Shown here one piece after another: positions 20,822 to 31,550 of a DNA stretch of 64,000 nt. Source of the stretch: Terfezia claveryi. Its lineage: Eukaryota > Ascomycota > Pezizomycetes > Pezizales > Pezizaceae. The DNA is taken from contig WHUX01000101.1 in NCBI GenBank assembly GCA_015179025.1, positions 124,001-188,000 on the forward strand, written 5' to 3'. The position numbers were made by a program, and so were the translations under genes. Position 1 is the stretch's first letter. Each line of letters begins with the position of its first letter. The notes beneath the pieces were generated by a model. That model made no database searches, was not told the DNA's origin, and worked only from the letters and a program-made list of their open reading frames with translations.

Positions 20822-21432
20822 TGTCACAACCATGTTCTTAGTCTTGATTTGACACTCGAACAGGCTTGTTCGGGTGTCGTGCTGTTTTGACACTCGAACA
20901 GGCTTGTTCGGGTATCGTTGATGGGTTATTGTTATTGTTGCCTTTATCATCACCTGCGATCGCAGGTGATGGGTTATCGTTACCTTGCTTGGCTTCCGAG
21001 ATAAGGGATCTTGGGAAGCTTATTCCTTCCGTTGCCCTGGCCCGGAATTATGTATATATAGCCCCTGTCCCTCGTACTGTCGTTGGATCCCTATCCAACG
21101 TCTTGTATACCCAATACAGGGCCTTGCTTCTCTCCACTGTCATTGGATCCCTATCTAATGTCTTGTATACCCAATACAGGGCCTTGCTTCTCTCCATGTT
21201 GGTGCATCTCCCTTGTACACCTCCTTGTCTCGCCTCGATTCTGCCGCCCTGGTGCCCACCCCGCGAACCTTCTGCCCTTGCCTTGCCTTGCCTTGTCTCT
21301 GCAGCCCTGCTGCCTCCGTCCTAGCCTTCCCCCTAGTCACACACGTAGCGTTCCTACCTGTGTGTGTTACCCTAGCCTTGCCCTTGCCCCAGCGTACCCC
21401 TTGGTCGCCTCGTCCCCAGAGCCGTCGTTACA
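20822..21432 (+). repeat. B2 5' LTR with 60-bp tandem duplication
   Basis: 611 bp. The 60-bp unit at 21076-21135 is repeated at 21136-21195 and covers the R-region hairpin. A second short duplication of the GACACTCGAACAGG segment near 20850-20910 is shared with the 3' LTR. TATATATA lies at 21053-21060. Confidence 0.92.
21081..21101 (+). promoter_or_regulatory. Hairpin and self-primer motif in B2 R region
   Basis: Arms CGTTGGAT and ATCCAACG around a CCCT loop, about 28 nt after the TATA box. ATCCAACGT (21093-21101) can pair with the sequence just after the 5' LTR (21435-21443, one mismatch). Confidence 0.45.
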
Positions 21433-21468
21433 CTATGTTGGATCCTTTGGACCAACTGGTACGTAGTC

Positions 21469-22635
21469 ATGTCAGGAGCAGCTCTCCCACCACCCGCTGT
21501 CAGGTTTCAAACCTGGAGGAGCTCCCCCATACCCTCAGGCTTGAATGAGTTGAATGCCTACCATCGAGAAATCATCGATATCTTCGAGGCCATAGATGCC
21601 ATCGGAGCCGAACTCGGCAACAGCCTGGCCGTGGCCGAACAAAAATTGAGATCCGCCGACGAAGAGATCACGGTCCTCTAGACCGATCTCGACCATCTAA
21701 ACCTTGCCCTGGCCAACGAACGGACTATGGTCCAAAACCTCAGCTGCGCCCTAGGGAACCTTGCAATACCAACAGCAGCCAGTAGCAACAAGACCGAAAG
21801 CATTCCAACACCCCCTAAGTTCAATGGGGATAGGGCTCGTCTACGAGCCTGGAAAAATATGGTGAACTTGAAGTTGAGCGGGGATTCGGCTAGGTTTCCG
21901 TCAGAACACCACCGCCTGGCCTATGTGTTTGCCCTGTTGGAGGGCAAGGACACAGATCAAATCCAGCCGTATGTGCTCGAGACAGAGATCAAGCTCGACA
22001 ACGTCTCAGCCTTGTTTGTTATCTTGGATCGGGCGTTCGGAGATCCTGATGCAGTGGGGACAGCCAGTCGAGTACTCTGGGCACTGAGACAGTGCAACTC
22101 AGAGCTGTCTACTTATGTCGCAGAGTTCTCGAGGCTGGCCGCAGAGGTAAGGTGGAACGACCAGGCTAAGTTCGAGCAATTCCAGGAGGGGCTCAGCGAT
22201 GAGCTCCAACAAGCCATGGTTACCCTCCCCGCGGTTGATACCCTCGAGGAGTTGATCGACCAGGCCTCCCGGGTGGAACAGCGGATATCCCGGCTCCGCA
22301 ACCGCCCCCCGTTCAGGCCAGCACCCCGTCTCCCCCCACCCCAGCAACACCATGCCACCAAAGCAGCTCAGGCCCCTGCCCCCGCCAATCAACCAGCATA
22401 CCCATCGTTGGTGGCAGGAGGGCCCACCCCTATGGATTTATCATCAGGCAGACCCCGCCAGACCCAAGAAGAGATAGATCGCCGCCGGATGAACGGGCTG
22501 TGCATAGCATGCGGAAAAGGAGACCATTTTATCGCGGCATGTCCCCTCCGCAAAAACCGCTCGATGGCCGCACACGCCATCTCCGAATCCAGGATCGAGG
22601 AGGTCGAGTCGGGAAAAGCCCTGTCCCTTGCCTAG
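21469..22635 (+). pseudogene. gag: B2 gag, one internal stop
   Basis: ATG at 21469, 388 codons with a single TAG at 21679-21681 where B1 has CAA. Domains are an N-terminal helical region, the capsid-type gag domain (about 21800-22290), a Pro-rich linker, the Pro-Met-Asp-Leu segment (22430) and a CX2CX4HX4C zinc knuckle (22501-22542). It ends at TAG 22633-22635 within the frameshift hairpin. Gag would form the cytoplasmic particle and bind element RNA through the knuckle. Confidence 0.9.
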
Positions 22636-22656
22636 TTACTGACACTAGCAAGGGAC
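22611..22656 (+). promoter_or_regulatory. -1 frameshift signal at B2 gag/pol
   Basis: GGGAAAA 22611-22617, spacer GCCCT, stem arms 22623-22635 and 22645-22656 with one bulged C and a 9-nt loop. The pol frame is exactly -1 to gag. Confidence 0.78.
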
Positions 22657-24690
22657 CTGCCCAGGGCTATTTATCTTTGTCTGCGTTTTCTTTGCCTGCA
22701 CCTAAGTCTGTTGATGAATCTCGCTTGTTTGGCGAGCATTTTGTAGTACCAATAACTGTTAAATTCAATGGTAAAACAGTGGTAACATCAGCACTCATCG
22801 ATTGTGGTGCTTCGGGAATTGCATTCATTGATCAGGCCTTCGTCAGTAAAAATTCCATACTAACCTCAAAGTTAAAGACTCCCCGCCTTCTCGACGTCAT
22901 TGATGGCCGCCCCATCTCTTCTGGGGCTATTACCGACCTCGCGTGTCTGCCCAGTGCCATTGGAGACCATTCGGAGGACCTCCCAATGTTTGTGACCAAA
23001 CTAAAATATCTAATTGTGCTTGGGATCCCCTGGCTCAGAATGCACGATGTGTCAGTCAGCTTCGGCTCGTACACCTTGCAATTCAACAGCCATTATTGCA
23101 GGAAAAACTGTGGAGGTCCAAAAATCACCGTCACGGGGCTATGCGTATTACCACCCCCAATAATCTACCCAGCCCAGGTGGTACACCAGCCCGCGCACAT
23201 CAATACTGCCCACCCCCCGGTTACCCCTGTTTCCCCTGTCCCCTCTATCCCCCTGGCGACCCCAAAGTCCCTCAACATTAGTTTTATCGGGGCAGGGGCT
23301 TTCGCTTACCTCACCAGGAGGCACAAGCTGAAGGCTCATGCCCTGTCCATATATGAGGTAAACCTAGAAATCAACAAGATGTGGCCTAAGGAGGAGAGGA
23401 AGACCATGGTCCCAGATGAATATCACGAGTTCATTGATCTGTTCTCGGAAAAAGCCGCGGAGAAGCTAGCGCCCCACCGACCATATAACCACACAATTCC
23501 GCTGGTAGAGAGTAAGACCCCCCCCTATGGGCCCCTTTACGGAATGTCCCGAGTAGAATTGGAGGCCCTGAAGAAGTACTTGGAGGAGAACTTGAATAAG
23601 AGCTTCATTCGGCACAGCTCTTCCCCAGCGGGTGCTCCTGTACTGTTCGTGAAAAATCGGATGGCTCTCTTCGGTTGTGTGTTGATTATCGTAGCCTGAA
23701 CGAGATAACGGTCAAAAACAGGTACCCCCTACCTCTAATCCAAGAGACATTAGCCAGGCTTTCCAAGGCAAAATAGTTCACCAAATTGGACTTGAGAGGG
23801 GCGTACAACCTGGTACGGATTGCTGAGGGGGAGGAGTGGAAAACTGCCTTCCGGATACGTTACGGCCACTTCGAGTACAACGTCATGCCCTTCGGCTTAA
23901 CCAATGCCCCGTCTTCTTTCCAACACTTTATTAACGACACTCTGCGAGACTTCCTGGATGTGTTCTGTACGGCTTACCTCGACGATATCTTGATCTATTC
24001 AGATACTCTGGCAGAGGACAAAATCCATGTCAGGCAAGTCTTGGAGAAGCTGGAGCAGGCTGGACTGTACCTTAAGCCTGAAAAATGCGAATTCCACGTC
24101 CAAAAGGTGAAGTACCTGGGCTTGATCATAACCATGGAAGGTATTAGGATGGACTCCGCCAAAGTTGCTGTAATCCAAGAGTGGGAAACCCAAGCCAATT
24201 TGAAGGATGTGCAAGCCTTCCTAGGATTTGCCAACTTCTACCGCCGATTTATCCTGGGATACTCAAGAATCGCGGCACCCCTGACGGCCTTGACAAAAAC
24301 GAAGGTAGAAGCTGGCTCACACCTGACAAAAAGGGCCTTTCACTGGAATCCAGAAGCCCAATCCACCTTCCAGAACCTCAAGGAAGCCTTCTGCTCAGCC
24401 CCAATCCTGGCTCATTTTGACCCCGATAGCGAGTGCATCATGGAAACGGACGCCTCCGACTATGTCTCCGCCGGAATCCTGTCCCAGTATGTCGATGGAG
24501 TCCTCCACCCAGTGGCCTATTTCTCAAAGAAGCATTCCTCGGCTGAGTGCAACTACGAGATCTACGACAAGGAGCTGATGGCCATCGTGCGGGCATTCGA
24601 GGAATGGAGGCCACACCTGGAGTCAGCCAAGGGGATTATCGAAGTACTTTCCGACCATAAAAACCTTGAGTACTTTACCACACCAAGCTG
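22618..24690 (+). pseudogene. pol: B2 pol: protease, RT and RNase H
   Basis: The protease active site Leu-Ile-Asp-Cys-Gly-Ala-Ser is intact near 22796. A short Pro/Val stretch (23220-23265) leads to RT. The first catalytic Asp lies in Lys-Leu-Asp-Leu near 23786, and the YxDD box is Tyr-Leu-Asp-Asp near 23973. RNase H starts with Glu-Thr-Asp-Ala-Ser-Asp (24442) and has Lys-Glu-Leu (24570) and Ser-Asp-His-Lys (24650). A TAG replaces the Trp codon near 23774. Single-base deletions near 23651 and 24682 shift the frame twice. RT and RNase H would make the element cDNA. Confidence 0.9.
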
Positions 24691-26390
24691 CTGAACCGCC
24701 GACAGGCTAGGTGGTCGGAATTCCTCTCTCGGTTTAACTTCAAGATCAGATACCGCCCCGGGAAGGCTGGTGGCAAGCCGGATGCATTGACTAGGAGATC
24801 AGGAGACTTCCCTAAAGGAGGGGATGAAAGGCTGAAATACCAGAATCAGGTGGTACTGAAGCCAGAAAATCTCGATTTGGTAGCCAATAGTCTGGCTGAT
24901 GCTGATACTGTTGCTGACGCCGGAGCTGGTCTCCAGCAACAGGTGCGACAAGCATATGAGGAGGACCCCCTGGCTAAGGACATCATTGCCGCATTGGAAT
25001 CTGGACAACGTCGTCATACCAAGATTTCCCTAGCCGAATGCACCACCCAGGACGGTCTCCTATACCACCTGGACTGTCTCTATGTACCGGATAGCGAACT
25101 GCGGTTACGGCTTATTAAAGAACACTACGACACCCTGGCTGCTGGGAACCCTGGAGTGGCTAAGACGTTAGAGCTCTTGAATAGGCAATACACATGGATT
25201 AACCAACGGAAGGATGTGGAAAGGTACTTGCGGAACTGCCATGTTTGCAAGCATGCTAAGCCTACCCGTCATGCTCCTTATGGGACCCTGAAGCCCTTGG
25301 AGATCCCAGACCAACCTTGGCAACACCTAACCATGGACTTTGTGACTGGGTTGCCGGAGGATTCGGGGTTTAATGCTATCCTTATGGTAGTAGACCGATT
25401 GACCAAAATGAGGCATGTTATACCTTGCCATGATACCTGTTCGGCCCGAGACCTCGCTGGCCTCTACCTCAACCATATATTCCGCTACTATGGTCTCCCC
25501 AAGTCAGTCGTCTCGGACCACGGCCCCCAATTTGTCTCGGACTTCTGGAAGGTATTCTGCGAGCTTCTGAGAATCAACATACACCTCTCCACGGCGTATC
25601 ACCCCCAAACAGATGGTCAGTCCGAGCGAATGAATGCGATCATGAAGCAGTACCTGAGAGCATACGTCAATTACCAGCAAAACAACTAGGTTTCGCTGCT
25701 GGCAACCTGTGAGTTCACCGCTAACAACCATTTCTCAGAGACTCTAAAAACCTCCCTGTTACTGGCCAATTATGGCTGGCACCCTCGTTTCATGGACTCC
25801 CTAGCACCCCTGCACAAGGCTAGGGAGAACACCCTAGCTAAGGAGTTCGCCATAGAGATTGCTGAGTTGCACTCCACCTTAAGAGCAGAACTGGTATATG
25901 CTCAAGCTAGGCAAGTGGAGTATGCCAACGGATCACGGTTGCCAGCCCCCAGGTATCAGCCAGGAGATAAGGTGTGGCTCTCCAGCAAGCACTTCCGGAT
26001 GGAACGGCCATCTCGCAAGCTCGACCATAAGTTCCTGGGTCCATTCGAGGTGGTGGCTGCTATGGGCACTCATGCCTATCGATTGAGGTTCCCCAAGGAC
26101 ATCAAACGCCACCCGGTTGTACACGTATCGGAAATTGAGCCAGCGGCTGACGATCCCCTCCCAGGGCAGAAACACCCCCCACCCCTCCAGTGGTTATCGA
26201 AAGTGAAGAGGAATGGGAGGTGGAGGAAGTGCTGGACTCGCGAAAGAGGTATGGGCATCTGCAGTACAACGTTAAATGGGTGGGGGATGAGGAGGCTACC
26301 TGGCAACCCGCTGAGGACCTGGAAAATGCTTAGGATCTGGTCTCCCTGTTCCATCAGCGATACCCGAGAAAGCCCCGTGTGGTTGAGTGA
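24691..26390 (+). pseudogene. B2 pol: integrase and chromodomain
   Basis: After the RNase H tail and a short Ala/Asp linker (24880-24930) comes the HHCC domain (25120-25255), with the second His replaced by Asn near 25146. The integrase core has Asp in Met-Asp-Phe-Val (25335), Asp in Val-Ser-Asp-His (25515) and Glu in Gln-Ser-Glu-Arg (25620). A TAG at 25687-25689 replaces Trp. The Gly-Pro-Phe motif lies near 26040. The chromodomain (26200-26380) is in a third frame after a 1-nt deletion in a C run near 26180. It has Trp-Glu-Val-Glu-Glu-Val and Gln-Tyr-Asn-Val-Lys-Trp. A palindrome-like segment near 26440 precedes the purine tract. Confidence 0.88.
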
Positions 26391-26592
26391 TCTGCCCATA
26401 TCTGAGTTGGGGTTCTTGTCCTTGTTGTTGTTGTCTCTGTTATCACCTGCGACGCAGGTGATGGGTCTTTGTTGTTGTTTGGAGTTGGAGTCTTTATCGT
26501 TGCCTTTGTTGTTGTTGTTTCCTGTGTTGATTTTGCCGGTTGTTGTGCCCAAGCCTACTAGTCGCTGGAGCTCCAGCCTAAAGGGGGGATAG

Positions 26593-27143
26593 TGTCACAA
26601 CCGTGTTCTTAGTCTTGATTTGACACTCGAACAGGCTTGTTCGGGTGTCGTGCTGTTTTGAAACTCGAACAGGCTTGTTCGGGTGTCGTTGATGGGTTAT
26701 TGTTATTGTTGCCTTTATCATCACCTGCGATTGCAGGTAATGGGTTATCGTTACCTTACTTGGCTTCCGAGATAAGGGATCTTGGGAAGCTTATTTCTTC
26801 CGTTGCCCTGGCCCGGAATTATGTATATATAGCCCCTGTCCCTCATACTGTCGTTAGATCCCTATCCAACGTCTTGTATACCCAATACAGGGCCTTGTTT
26901 CTCTCTACGTTGGTATATCTCCCTTGTGCACCTCCTTGTCTCGCCTCGATTCTGCCGCCCTGGTGCCCACCCCGCGAACCTCCTGCCCTTGCCTTGCCTT
27001 GCCTTATCTCTGCAGCCCTGCTGCCTCCGTCCTAGCCTTCCCCCTAGTCACACACGTAGCGTTCCTACGTGTGTGTGTTACCCTAGCCTTGCCCTTGGCC
27101 CGGCATACCCCTTGGTCGCCTCGTCCCCAGAGCCGTCGTTACA
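26593..27143 (+). repeat. B2 3' LTR
   Basis: 551 bp, preceded by the purine tract AAAGGGGGGATAG. It lacks the 60-bp duplication of the 5' LTR. Confidence 0.92.
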
Positions 27144-29637
27144 CTCTGTAGGACTTTCTGGATGTATTCTGTACTGCCTGCCTGAACGATATCCTCATCT
27201 ACTCGGATACCCTAGCGGAACACAAGATCTACGTCCGACAAGTGCTAGAGAAGCTGGAGGGAGCTGGGTTGTATCTGAAGCCAGAAAAGTGCGAGTTCCA
27301 TGTGCAGGAGATTAAGTATTTAGGGTTGATCATTACTACGGAAGGTATTAGAATGGACCCCGCCAAGGTCACCGCTGTTTAGGAGTGGGAAGTCCCAGCA
27401 AATCTCAGGGATGTTCAGGCCTTCCTGGGATTCGCCAACTTTTACCGACGGTTCATTCTATGGTATTCTAAGATCGTGGCCCCCCTCACAGCCCTGACCA
27501 AAAAGGACCAGTGATTCCACTGGAGTCCAGAAGCCCAATCCACCTTCCAGAACCTTAAGGAAGTCTTCTGCTTAGCACCAATCCTGGCCCACTTTGACCC
27601 AGACAGCGAATGTATTGTGGAAACTGACACCTCCGACTATGTCTCCGCGGGGATCTTGTCTCAGTATGTCAACGGGATCCTCCACCCCATGGCCTAGTTC
27701 TCAAAAAAACACTCCCCGGCTGAGTGCAACTACGAGATCTATGACAAAGAACTGATGGCCATCATGCGAGTATTCGAACAATGGAGGCCACATCTGGAGT
27801 CAGCCAAGGAGATCATCAAGGTATTATCTGACCATAAAAACCTTGTGTATTTTATAACCACTAAGCTGCTTAACCGAAGGCAAGCTAGGTGGTCGGAGTT
27901 CTTATCTCAGTTCAACTTCAAGATCAGATACCGGCCAGGAAAGGCTGGGGGCAAGCCCGATGCATTAACCCGGAGATCAGGAGATCTCCCTAAAGGGCGG
28001 GATGAAAGGCTAAAATACCAAAATCATATGGTATTTAAGCCCGAAAACCTTGACCTGTGGCCAATATCCTTGCTAAAGCTGAGGCCGAGGCTGATACGGA
28101 AGCTGAAGCTGAGGCTGAAGCGGAAGCGGAAGCTGATGCTAGGGCCGATGCGGAAGCTAAGGCTGAGGCTGACCTCCGACAACTAGTGAGACAGGCATAT
28201 ATGGACGACCCCCTGGCTAAGGAAATTATCACTGCAGTGGATTCTGGCCAGCACCGCCACCCCAAGATCTCCCTAGCCGAGTGTACCGTCCAGGAAAGCC
28301 TCCTCTACCACCTCGAATGGCTGTATGTGCAGGAAGAAGAGCTGTGCCTTCGATTGATCAAGGAACACCATGACAGCCTGGTTGCAGGTCACTCTGGAGT
28401 GGCCAAAACATTAGAGCTTCTGGCTAGGGAATATACATGGATTGACTAACAGAAGGACGTAGAGTGGTACATACGGAACTGCCATGTTTACAAATGTGCT
28501 AAGCCTGTCCACCACGCCCCGTATAAGACCCTGAAACCTCTGGATATTCCTGATCAGCCATGGCTGCACCTGACTATGGACTTCGTGACAGGGTTGCCAG
28601 AAGATTCGGAGTTCAATGCCATCTTAATGGTGGTAGATCGGTTGATGAAAATGAGGCATGTTATACCTCGCCGGGACACCTGTTCCGCCCCAGAGTTAGC
28701 TAATCTCTACCTCAATAATGTATTCCGGTATCACGGCCTTCCCGAATCCATCATATCCGACCGTGGCCCTCAGTACACCTCAGAATTCTAGCAAGCCTTC
28801 TGTGAGCTTTTGGGGATCAAAGTGCGTTTGTCAACCGCATACCACCCCCAGACAGATGGCCAATCGGAGAGGATGAATGCCATTATAGAGCAATATCTGC
28901 GGGCCTTTGTTAACTACTAGCAGGATAACTAGGTTTTGTTGCTGGCCACCTGCGAATTTGCCGCGAACAACCAGTTCTCGGAATCCTCCAAAACCTCGCC
29001 TTTCCTGGCTAACTACAGTTGGCACCCCCGGTTTGTGGATGCCCTAGCGCCCCTGCAAAAAGCCAAAAAAGATGCACCAGTCAAAGAGTTCGCAGCTGGA
29101 ATTGCTGAGCTCCACTCTACCCTGAAAGCTGAGCTAGGATATGCACAAGCCAGGCAAGCCTAGTATGCTAATGGATCATGGTTGCCAGCCCCCAAATATC
29201 AACTAGGGGACAAGGTGTGGCTCTCCAGCAGGCACTTTCGAACGGAACGGCCATCTCGCAAGCTGGATCTCAAGTTCCTAGGCCCCTACAAGGTGTTAGC
29301 AGCTGTGGGCACTCATGCTTATCGGCAGAGGTTTCCCAAGGATATCAAGTGCCATCTGGTCGTTCATGTCTTGGAGATCGACCCAGCTGCCGACGATCCC
29401 CTTCCTGGGCAAAAGCACCCCCCACCTCCTCCAGTAGTGATTGCAGGTGAAGAGGAGTGGGAGGTTGAGGAAGTACTGGACTCAAGGAAACGCTATGGAC
29501 GAGTTCAGTATAAGGTCAGGTAGTTAGGGGATGAGGAGACTACCTGGCAACCTGCAGAGGACTTGGAAAACGCACAGGACTTGGTCACCCTATTCTACTA
29601 ATGATACCCGAGGAAGCCTCGCCCAGTTGAATGAGGT
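27144..29637 (+). pseudogene. pol: B1 pol, second part: RT, RNase H, integrase, chromodomain
   Basis: Resumes at the CTCTG duplication. The RT active box is altered: YLDD has become Cys-Leu-Asn-Asp near 27180. RNase H keeps Glu-Thr-Asp (27620) and Ser-Asp-His-Lys (27830). A Glu/Ala repeat linker (28060-28170) holds a frameshift. In the HHCC domain the first of the two Cys remains but the second is Tyr (28490). The integrase core Asp residues and Glu are recognisable at 28577, 28760 and 28865. The chromodomain (29450-29600) has a TAG in place of Trp and ends at about 29630. Many stops. Confidence 0.86.
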
Positions 29638-29776
29638 CAGACATTTTGCGTCCTTGTTGTTTTTCGGAGTTGGGGTTTTTGTTGTTACCTTTGTTGTTGT
29701 TGTTTCCTGTATTGATTTTGCTGGTTATCGTGCCCAGTCCTTCTAGTCACTGGAGCTTCAGCCTAAAGGGGGATAG

Positions 29777-30304
29777 TGTCACAACCGTGTTCTTAGTGTT
29801 GATTTGACACTTGAATAGGCTTGTTCGGGTGTCGTTGATGGGTTATTGTTATTGTTGCCTTTATCATCACCTGGGATCGCAGGTGATGTGTTATCGTTAC
29901 CTTACTTAGCTTCCGAGATAAGGGATCTTGGGAAGCTTATTCCTTCCATTGCCCTAGTCCGGAATTATGTATATATAGCCCCTGTCCCTCGTACTGTTGT
30001 TGGATCCCTATCTAACGTCTTGTATACCCAATACAGGACTTTGCTTCTCCCAGCGCTTGTGCACCTGCCTTGTGCACCCCCCTTGTCTCGTGAACAGCTC
30101 TGCAGCATAGCTGCCTCCCTCCGACATACGTGGCAACTGCCTCCACGTGTCTCGTGTCCCTTGCCCACTGCCTCTCTCGCCCTTGTCTCCATCCTAGCCT
30201 TTTCTCCTAGTCGCACACGTAGCATTCCTATATGAGTGTCACCCTAGCCTTGCCCTTGCCCCGGCATACCCCTTAGTCGCCTTGTCCCCAGAGCCATCGT
30301 TACA
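29777..30304 (+). repeat. B1 3' LTR
   Basis: 528 bp, preceded by the purine tract AAAGGGGGATAG and followed by the CCAAC duplication. Confidence 0.92.
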
Positions 30305-30309
30305 CCAAC

Positions 30310-30949
30310 AGTGACCCACAAGTCAAGTTGTTTACCTTGTAACATTCTTTAGAAATTCTAATAATTTCTTCCTCTCCTTTAATGTTCTACATATCAGACT
30401 ATAAATAACTCAACTTAAAAGCCTTATAGCCTTCTCCATACTCTTCTAATTCTTAGCAAGTTATTTATACACTTTACTATAGACTTTCTCACCCTCCCTT
30501 CTATCAAACTCAGCCTCTTCAACATAGTAGTAGATCATGTATAGATAATAGTATGCAGACTTACTAAGTATACTATTATTATTCTCCTATAAGCTAAATA
30601 TACTGCAAATATACTAGGTAATAACTATTTACATCATATTTATCTTTACTTCAGATATCCAGAAGATATTATTATACCTCAGTACTTACTTTTTACCTCT
30701 AGTATCTAGAAATCATTTTGCCTCATTAATAATATTCTTTAATTTATATTTACCTCCTACTATCTAAAATCAGATAGTTAATTTGAAATTACTAATAAAG
30801 CAATCTTGACTATCTTATAAGCTAAATAAGAAGAATATAGTAGCAGCTAGATACTAGCAATCTCTTTTATTATAAAAGCTATTAACAATACTATAGATAC
30901 AACTAGAGGTACTACTCCTTATACTTTTATCTTTTAATTCTCTATTACC
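30310..30949. other. AT-rich decayed DNA
   Basis: No recognisable ORF. It may be the eroded upstream part of the gypsy remnant that follows. Confidence 0.4.
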
Positions 30950-31550
30950 TATTAAGATACTCTAATTCACTCTAATATTCCTATACTAAAGCCAGATAGT
31001 TTAATACAAGCTTTATGGTCTACTGTATAGGAAAAGATAAACTCTAATTAAGTTAAGATGACTAGGCAAACTAATAAAAAGAGAAGACCTAGTCTTAAGT
31101 ATAAGATTAGTAACTTTGTCTAAGTTTATTATTCTATATTTAGTAGAGAATCTTAGTACTACAAGTTAGATCTTATCTTCCTTGCTCTCTACAAAATTCT
31201 TACTGTCTATCCAGATATCAACAACTATACTATTAAAACCTCTTTTGTTCTCTCTAGATATATCAAAGTCTATACTTCCCTTTACATACTATAATATAGC
31301 AATCTTAATAATATTTTCCTAACAAGGGCCTTGCTAAAGTCAAGTCCTATTGAACAGGATATTCTAGGTCTTAAATATAAGTTTGAATATATTATCAAAC
31401 ATATTGTTAAGAAGAATGGTACTACTTTATATCTTATTAAGTACTAAAGTTAGAAAAGTATAGATAATACTTATGAACTAGCAGACAATATCTCAGTTAA
31501 TACAGTACAAAAATATTAGTAAAACTTACCATTTACCAGTAAGTAGATTA
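30950..31550 (+). pseudogene. Third gypsy family: integrase C-terminus and chromodomain remnant
   Basis: Across a few stops the plus strand gives a Lys-Arg-Arg-Pro segment followed by Lys-Tyr-Lys (31070-31110), as in the stretch before the Gly-Pro-Phe motif of chromovirus integrases. Then comes an eroded Leu-Asp-Leu-Ile-Phe-Leu segment (31165). A clear chromodomain follows at 31373-31520 with Phe-Glu-Tyr-Ile-Ile, Thr-Leu-Tyr-Leu-Ile-Lys and Asn-Thr-Tyr-Glu. Sequence differs from families A and B, so this is a separate family. Trp and Gln codons have become stops. Confidence 0.55.

Larger units (their letters stand above)
20822..27143 (+). mobile_element. Family B chromovirus B2, nested in B1
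   Basis: LTRs 20822-21432 (611 bp) and 26593-27143 (551 bp). The target duplication is CTCTA before and CTCTG after, with CTCTG the form in other copies. It is inserted in RT just before the catalytic YxDD segment of B1. The 60-bp difference in LTR length is a tandem duplication in the 5' LTR. It is the best preserved B copy: catalytic residues of RT and integrase are mostly intact, but gag has one stop and pol has three single-base deletions and one TAG. Confidence 0.93.
17712..30304 (+). mobile_element. Family B Ty3/gypsy chromovirus B1, split by B2
   Basis: LTRs 17712-18239 and 29777-30304 are both 528 bp, start TGTCACAACC and end GTTATA or GTTACA. The target duplication CCAAC lies at 17707-17711 and 30305-30309. 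B2 (20822-27143) is inserted inside its RT. Without B2 the element is about 6.27 kb. Gag is followed in the -1 frame by protease, RT, RNase H, integrase and chromodomain. GC content is clearly higher than in its AT-rich surroundings. Stops and frameshifts show it is inactive. Confidence 0.93.
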
